DNA of 64,000 bases from Tuctoria greenei (lineage: Eukaryota; Streptophyta; Magnoliopsida; Poales; Poaceae): assembly GCA_036927565.1 (NCBI GenBank), contig JAYESD010000001.1:77643751-77707750 (forward strand). The letters run 5' to 3'. Shown piece by piece: positions 58,001 to 64,000 of the stretch. The position numbers were made by a program, and so were the translations under genes. The notes under the pieces were generated by a model that was given only the letters and a program-made list of their open reading frames with translations, did not search any database and had not been told where the DNA came from. Numbering within the stretch: position 1 is the first letter of the stretch; each line of letters starts with the position of its first letter.

Positions 58001-58206
58001 TTTTATATATTATTATTTTATTATTGATTTTTATTCCCTAATACATGTTTTAGGCTATAATTATTATTTTCTATTTCTTCTTTTGCTACATACATTTGTA
58101 TATATATGCTCCATCTTTTTATGTTTTATTATTTTTCTTTTATCCTACTAATGTTTAATGCATGATCATGTATGCAATGCAGGATGCGAAAATTTAGGTT
58201 GTTACA
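55099..58206 (-). repeat. LTR3 of element G (native 5' LTR)
   Basis: 3,108 bp, the most distinct of the three, with dozens of substitutions and small indels relative to LTR1. G-runs are 17 and 25 bases. It is followed by TSD GCTTT. Confidence 0.9.
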
Positions 58207-58240
58207 GCTTTTTTCCCCGTGAAGTTTTCCACCAGCGTCA

Positions 58241-59810
58241 ATGGTGAACGGCCATTTCAACGCCGGTACATCCAGGCCGCAGTCATGGAGGCAGGCAGTA
58301 GCTGAAGACCACGCATCATCTCACTCTAGAGCGGGATCCCGCTGTAGAGCAGCAAGGTCGGGACCTTCACGTCGCCCTGCTGTCACCTCGCCGGCTGTAG
58401 GTCGGCACACCACACCACGGCGTACTCCAGCCGTGACGGCAGCTACGGCGCCGCCGGCAGCGAGCCCGGAGAGTGCGCTCGCAGCAGCGCGCGCGCTACT
58501 CCACAATCCACCTGCTGGAGATGCTCCTCGGGGAGCATCTCAGTAGTGGATCAATGACGTCGACCACCTCGTCACCGCTGCACTCAACGCACCTCCACCA
58601 AGGGAGACACATGCCCAACCGATGCATGTGTCGTTGTCACGGACCCTAAAAGTTGACCAATGGATGGCAGACTCGCACTCGACCAGTATCTCGGCAACAG
58701 ACCTGAGAACCGGGCTGCAGCGCCGCAGGTCAGGAGAATACTGCCGAGTTACCATCGAGCGACAGAGGGAGCGGTGGCGCAACTTTGAGGCGGACTACAG
58801 TGTGCTGGGCCCTGTTCCCCAGGCTCACGCCGTGCCTCCGCCAAATCCGGCGTATGTTACGCCACCTCCGTACCAGGCGTACGTCGCGCCTCCACCTCCA
58901 TAGACGTACGCTGCACCGCCCTAGCAACAGGTGTACGCAGGCCCACCTGCACACCAGGGATATGCAGTACCACGACCGATGCCAGCCAGTCCTAGTCAAG
59001 GGTGTGCAGCTCTGGCACCTCACCCCCATTTCGTGGTCTGGCCACGAAAGTTCTGGCCACACATGGCCAACTACGACGGGAGCGTCAACCCGAGTGAGTT
59101 CCTGCAGATCTACTCCACTGCGATACTAGCTGCAGGGGGCGACGAGGCCGTCATGGCCAACTACTTCCCCATCGACCTGATCGGCCCAGCCCGATCATGG
59201 CTTATGAACCTGCCCCAGGGGTCCATAACCTCATGGGACGAACTGTGCCGAAAGTTCGTGGCGAACTTCGGCAGTTCCTACAAGCGCCCAAGCACAGAGT
59301 TTGACGTCCACACCGTCAGACAGCGCGTCGGGGAGTCACTGCGATCATTCATCCGTCGGTTCTCTCAGGTATGTAACACCATCCCTCATATCTCTAGCGC
59401 ATCAGTTGTTGTTGCGTTCAGGCAGGGTGTGAGGGACAAGAAAATGTTCGAGAAGCTAGCCACGCATGAAGTGCGTGATGTCTCCGAGTTGTTCGTCCTG
59501 GCAGACAGATGTGCAAGGGCAGCTGAGGGACGCAACTGGCACTCCCAACCTTCCTCAGAGGCAAGGGAAGCCACGCCGACTAAGGAAGGAGCCTCTGCAA
59601 AGAGCATCGGCAAGAAGAAGAAGAAGGGCAATGGCGGGAGAAAGCCAAAACCCAGAGCCCATGCAGTGGCAGCTACGGCTCCCGGTGGAGCCCGCTCGCC
59701 GCGCCGAGACAAGCACCCTGGCAGTCACCAGAACCCGAGCAGCCTGACTTCAAGTGCCCGGCGCACCGCACAAATAGCCATAGCGCTAGAGAGTGCCGGG
59801 AAGTGAAGAA
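58241..59810 (+). pseudogene. gag: Element F gag remnant
   Basis: Starts at ATG 58,241 (MVNGHFNAGT), matched by the gag start of A. The first stop, TAG, is just before WINDVDHLV, near 58,543; two further stops lie in the Pro/Tyr/Ala-rich part near 58,902 and 58,923. From 58,931 a 291-codon stretch is open and holds the capsid-like region: HMANYDGSVNPSEFLQIYST, ARSWLMNLPQGSITSWDEL, and FRQGVRDKKMFEKLATHEV. A Lys-rich basic tail follows. A frameshift near 59,740 moves the C-terminal CPAHRTNSHSAREC motif into the next frame. This is the family's nucleocapsid protein, no longer functional. Confidence 0.85.
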
Positions 59811-62800
59811 GTTTGTGGAGAGCTTCCGCGAGCAAAAGCAGAAGCAGCAGCGCCAGGAGGGCGCGCCTTACCGTCAGAGGGAGGGAAAACAGAAGGTCGA
59901 CCCCGAAAAGGAGGATGACAGCGAGATGGGGTTCCAGGAACCCAAGAGGGCGGTGAAGGCCGACTTCGAGGGTGGCGACTCCAACTCCAGCAGCGATAAG
60001 GAGCGCTGCAACACTCTCCACGTCATCTATGGGGGAGCCACAAATCCCACGTCCCGAAATGCAGTGAAGACTCTGCGACGGGCAGTGGCCGCAATGGCCC
60101 CCGCTCTGAGCCCGGCTCCCCACCACAAGTGGATGAGCACGACAATCAGCTTTGACGCCTCTGACTGCCCAAAGAACATGGCGGGAGTAGGCGTACTCCC
60201 GCTGCTGGTGTCCCCGACCATCGCCAACGTGAAGGTCTTTCACGTGCTGATTGATTGTGGGGCAGGCCTCAACCTCATCTCCACGGTGGCCTTCTGGAAG
60301 CTTCAACTGCCAATGTCCTGGCTCACACCTTCGAGCCCGTTCTCAGGTGTCGGACCGGGGCAAATCCCCCCGTACGGTAACATTCACATCCCGGTGACCT
60401 TCGGGACCCCAGAGAATTAACGTATGGAGAGCGTTTTGTTCGACGTGGCGGATGTTGACCTCCCCTTCAACGCAATCATCGGGAGGCTGGTGCTCTACAG
60501 GTTCATGGCTATAGCCCACTACGGCTACCTCGTCCTGAAGATGTTGATGCCTTCCGGTGTCCTCAGGACCAGAGGGGACCGCTCAGCTGCAGTATCTGCC
60601 ATGGAGCAGCTCCAGGTGCTCGCAGCAGGGAGGGCTCGGGCTTCAGGGGGCGCGAAGGAGAGTCGACCAGAACAGGGTCCGACGTAGCAGGACTCCACTT
60701 CTGCACCCCGTGTGCAACCAGTCGATGACGACGTTCCAGTAAAAGTCTTCAGGATTGGTTCCGAGGCTGCCCAGACAACCCGCATCATAGGGAACCTGGA
60801 CAGCAAATAGGAACTCGCGCTCGTCACCTTCCTCCGGGACAATGTTGATGTGTTTGCATGGCAACCATCACAAATGCCCAGGATCCCTAGGGAGGTGATT
60901 GAGCACCATCTGAAGATCTACCCCGACGCCCGACCGGTGCAACAGAAGCCCAGGAAATAGTCCATCGAGCGGCAGAACTTCATCCATGAAGAAATCAAGA
61001 AGCTGCTCGATGCTGGTATCATCCGGGAGGTCCACCACCCACGGTGGTTGGCCAACCCTGTTGTCGTCCCCAAGGCTGGCGGGAAACTCCGGGTGTGCAT
61101 CGACTACACCAACCTCAATAAGGCATGCCCAAAGGATCCATTCCCTCTTCCTAAGATAGATCAAATAGTAGACTCAACATCAGGCTAGGATCTTCTATGT
61201 TTCCTAGATGCATATTCTGGTTTCCACCAAATACCAATGTCTAGGGAAGATGAAGAACACACTGCTTTCATAACAGTAGACGGCCTGTATTGTTATGTCT
61301 CCATGACTTATGGACTTAAGAATGCTCTCCCCACCTTTGTACGTGCAATGCATAAGACATTTGGGAACCTCATTAGAGACCTGGTAGAGGTGTATGTCGA
61401 TGACATCGTGGTAAAAAGTAGAGCTGCACATCCTTATTAGACAACCTGGCCCAGGTCTTTAGCAAGCTGCGCACGACGCGCACGATGCTGAACCCCAACA
61501 TGTGCGTCTTTGGGGTTTCTGCAGGGAAGATCCTTGGTTTCTTGGTCTCGCACCGAGGAATTGAAGCTAACCCAGAGAAGATCAAGGCAATAGAACTAAT
61601 GCGGCCGCCGGCCCGCATCAAGGATGTGCAGAAGCTTGCAGGGTGTTTGGCGGCCCTCAGCTGGTTCATCTCAAGACTAGCTGACCGAGCGATCCCCTTC
61701 TTCAAGATTCTACGGAAGTCGGGTTCCTTTGTGTGGATCGAGGAAGCGGAAGCGGTGTTCTAGGAACTCAAGAAGCACCTGACGACACTACCCATCATGG
61801 TGGCGCCGGAACCGGGCGAACCACTCCTGCTCTACATCACCGCAACAACGGAGGTATTCAGCATGGTCTTGGTTGCACAGCGACCGGAGCTACTGCCGCA
61901 GCAAGCACCCGAGGGAGCCCCTGGGGAGGAAGCTGAGCCTCAGGGCCCGCATCCAGCAGAGGACCCCCTTGCTGTGTGCTCCAGTGACCAAGAGCCCTCC
62001 AGGTCCCAGCACCCGGAGGTCCAACCAGATCCTCGGGGCCACATTCCCCAGGATGCAGACACATTGCAAGGAGCTCAGGACCACCCAGGGAGGGTTCGGA
62101 CCTCCCAACGGTCTGTCTACTACATCAGTGAGGTCCTCCATGAAGCAAAAACAGGGTATCTGGAGGTACACAAATTGTTGTATGCAGTGCTCATAGCGTC
62201 GAGGAAGCTACGGCATTACTTCCAGGCTCATCAGGTTTCAGTAGTCACCTGCTTCCTACTAAAGACCGTACTACACAGCCCCAACTCGACTGGCAATGTC
62301 GCCAAGTGGGCAGCAGAGCTGGCGGAATTCGAGCTAGAGTTCTTACCTCGACATGCAGTCAAGAGCCAAGCACTGGCAGACTTCTTGGCAGAATGGACCC
62401 CATCGCGAAGCAACCCAGGGGGCCCGGACAACGGAGAAACAGTGCCCAAGGCCCCAGTTTTCACCGAAACCCCCTGAACACTCTACTTTGACGGCTCCTC
62501 GCGGAAGCAGGGGGCCGGGGCCGGGGTCCTGCTCCTCACCCCGACTGGGGAGCAGTTCAAGTACATGGTGCGCCTCGACTTCAAGGCCACTAACAACATG
62601 GCAGAATACAAAGCCCTAATCTTTGGGCTAAAGACTGCCCTGACCCTCAATGTCTGTCAGCTTCTGGCTAAAGGTGATTCCGAGTTGATCATCAAGCAAG
62701 CCAAAGGGGAGTGCAGCTACAATGACCCTCATCTAGCAGCATACTTGCTGCATGTCCAGAAGCTGGAGAAGGACTTTGAAGTCTTGGACCTGTGCCATGT

Positions 62801-64000
62801 ACCCCGAGCTGACAACTCAATCGCAGACGACCTGTCAACAAAGGCCTCCACAGGGGCCCCAGTGCCCGAAGGAGTCTTTGCAAGGATGTTACCGCAACCA
62901 ACTGCCCGAGCAGCAGAACCGAGCGAAGGGGGCGAGCCCAGCACCTCGAAGCTAGCAGTCCCAGCGGCCATGCTACCATGGAGCCCGCCAAGGATCGTAT
63001 GCCCCACCGGGAGCTCCGAGCTACCGAGCGCCCAAGATCCAGAGGCTCAAGTAAGTCCCGATGCATGGATCTTGGAGGTCCGGGACTACTTGAAAGACAA
63101 CATCCTTCTTGAAGAACATGCCCTGGCAGAAAGGATAGTGCACATGGCTAAGAGGTACACGCTGGTGGAAGGGGATCTCTACCGGCGTGGTGCCAACGAC
63201 ATCCAGCTGCGTTGCATTACAAGGAGGAGGGCTGTGACTTGCTCTCAGAGATCCATGGAGGCGAGTGTGGGGACGACGTGTCATTCTGCATGCTGGTCGG
63301 TAAAGCCTTTCGGCATGACTTTTACTGACCGACAGCACTCCAAGATGCCGCCGAGATGGTCAGGAGATGCAAGGAATGCCAGTTCCATGCTAAGCAGATC
63401 CACACACCAGCTCAGGCGCTGCAGATGATCCCTCCCTCATGGCCATTTGTTGTATAGGGGTTGGATATCCTGGCACCCTTTCCCAGAGCTGTCGAAGGAT
63501 TTTGGCACATCTACATCGCCGTAGACAAGTTCAACAAGTGGCTGGAAGCCACCCCAGTTGTCACCATCAACAACCAGTCAACAGTCAAATTCATCAAGTC
63601 GATTGTCTGCCGGTTCGGGGTCCCGAACAAAATCATCACTGATAACAGGACCCAGTTCACAAGTGCAGCGTTCCAGGAATACTGCGAGGACCTTGGGATC
63701 CAAGTCTTCGATGCATATGTTGCTCATCCAGAGAGCAATGGACAGGTCGAGAGGGCCAATGCAGAGATCCTCAGGGTCCTCAAGACTCGCACATTCTCAC
63801 ACCTTTAGAAGCATGGTGCAAATTGGGTAGATGAGCTTCCGTGTGCACTGTGGGCTAGCCGGACATCAACCAGCCAGGTCACAGGGGAAACACCTTTCTT
63901 CCTAGTGTACGAGGCAGAGGCCGTCCTCCCCCCAGAAATTACCAGGGGATCCCCCCGTGTCCGGGTGTACGACGAAGCCGCGCAGGACCAGCTCTGGTGT
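59803..64000 (+). pseudogene. pol: Element F pol remnant: protease, RT, RNase H, integrase (cut by window edge)
   Basis: Protease: HVLIDCGAGLNLIS near 60,245, then PFNAIIGR at about 60,465, with a TAA between them at 60,418-60,420. RT: AGIIREVHHPRWLANP, CIDYTNLNKACPKDPFPLP and YVDDIVVKS (about 61,393-61,420), with stops at about 60,958 and 61,186 and a frameshift after 61,438. RNase H: the first domain is interrupted by an acidic linker (about 61,890-62,095); the second has YFDGSSRKQGAGAG, MAEYKA, KGDSELI and NSIADDLS. Integrase: frameshift near 63,225, zinc region CKECQFHAKQIH, DDE motifs LDILAPFP, TDNRTQF (Arg in place of Gly) and VERANAEIL. Stops at 62,475-62,477, 63,326-63,328 and 63,455-63,457 fall where C has Trp. 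Confidence 0.88.

Larger units (their letters stand above)
45180..58206 (-). mobile_element. Element G: three-LTR tandem of a gag-only Ty3/gypsy element
   Basis: The structure is LTR1 (45,180-48,260), internal 1 (48,261-50,133), LTR2 (50,134-53,226), internal 2 (53,227-55,098), LTR3 (55,099-58,206). The outer target-site duplication is GCTTT at 45,175-45,179 and 58,207-58,211. Gag is on the minus strand, so LTR3 is the native 5' LTR. The native LTR starts TGTAACAACC and ends GGCGTCACA (LTR1: GTGTCACA). PBS and PPT are present in both internal regions. The internals are 1,873 and 1,872 bp, nearly identical, and share the same pol deletion. LTR2 is a mosaic of LTR3 and LTR1. Confidence 0.92.
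44006..64000 (+). mobile_element. Element F: decayed Tat-lineage Ty3/gypsy element, split by G
   Basis: 5' LTR 44,006-45,153, a primer region TTTTGTGCGCCAGGTAGG, then after the G block gag, protease, RT, RNase H and integrase in the usual order. It runs off the right edge before the 3' LTR. It belongs to the same family as A and is related to C. Left flank GCACT (44,001-44,005) is the candidate target-site duplication. Numerous stops and frameshifts show that it is inactive. Confidence 0.85.

Noticed and set aside
45180..58206. Two separate adjacent insertions of the same family
   Set aside because: There is only one TSD pair at the outer ends, the LTR is shared between internals, and the middle LTR is mosaic; unequal recombination explains all of this better.

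Overview
The window is nuclear DNA of a flowering plant, most likely a grass. It is built almost entirely of LTR retrotransposons nested inside one another, with long GC-rich LTRs and grass-style Tat, Tekay/Del-type and SIRE-type families. I see no bacterial operon structure, CRISPR array, rRNA or tRNA gene, and no convincing single-copy host gene. The only stretch not assigned to an element is about 0.7 kb at 43,299-44,005.

Layout, using letters for elements. C (1-8,593, plus strand) is the 3' part of a Tat-lineage Ty3/gypsy element: pol remnant, hairpin-rich spacer, a long antisense gene with an intron, and 3' LTR. C seems to lie in the internal region of B, whose 3' end occupies 8,594-20,331 with LTR 9,313-20,331. 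B's LTR is split by D (10,164-19,670), a degraded Ty1/copia element of probable SIRE type with both LTRs and TSD TTATG. B itself interrupts the integrase of A, a decayed minus-strand Tat element (20,332-27,335). The 5' LTR of A is interrupted only 8 bp from its end by E (27,336-43,285; TSD GAGGG), and those last 8 bp are found at 43,291-43,298.

E is the youngest and best preserved element: a 15.95-kb chromovirus of probable Tekay/Del type with two 4,031-bp LTRs that differ at about ten positions by eye. It has a tRNA-iMet primer site, an extra ORF upstream of gag, and one gag-pol frame broken by a single stop codon.

F (44,006 to beyond 64,000, plus strand) is another decayed Tat element related to A. 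Its leader is interrupted by G (45,180-58,206; TSD GCTTT). G is a minus-strand block of LTR-internal-LTR-internal-LTR. Each internal region carries only gag and part of the protease because of a shared deletion of pol. The middle LTR is a mosaic of the two outer ones, as expected from unequal recombination.

The signals that go beyond routine transposon annotation are: the mosaic three-LTR tandem of G; the spliced antisense gene of C; and a short perfect hairpin placed 18-19 nt before the 3' LTR in three different families (B, E, G). All alignments, counts and domain calls were made by eye.
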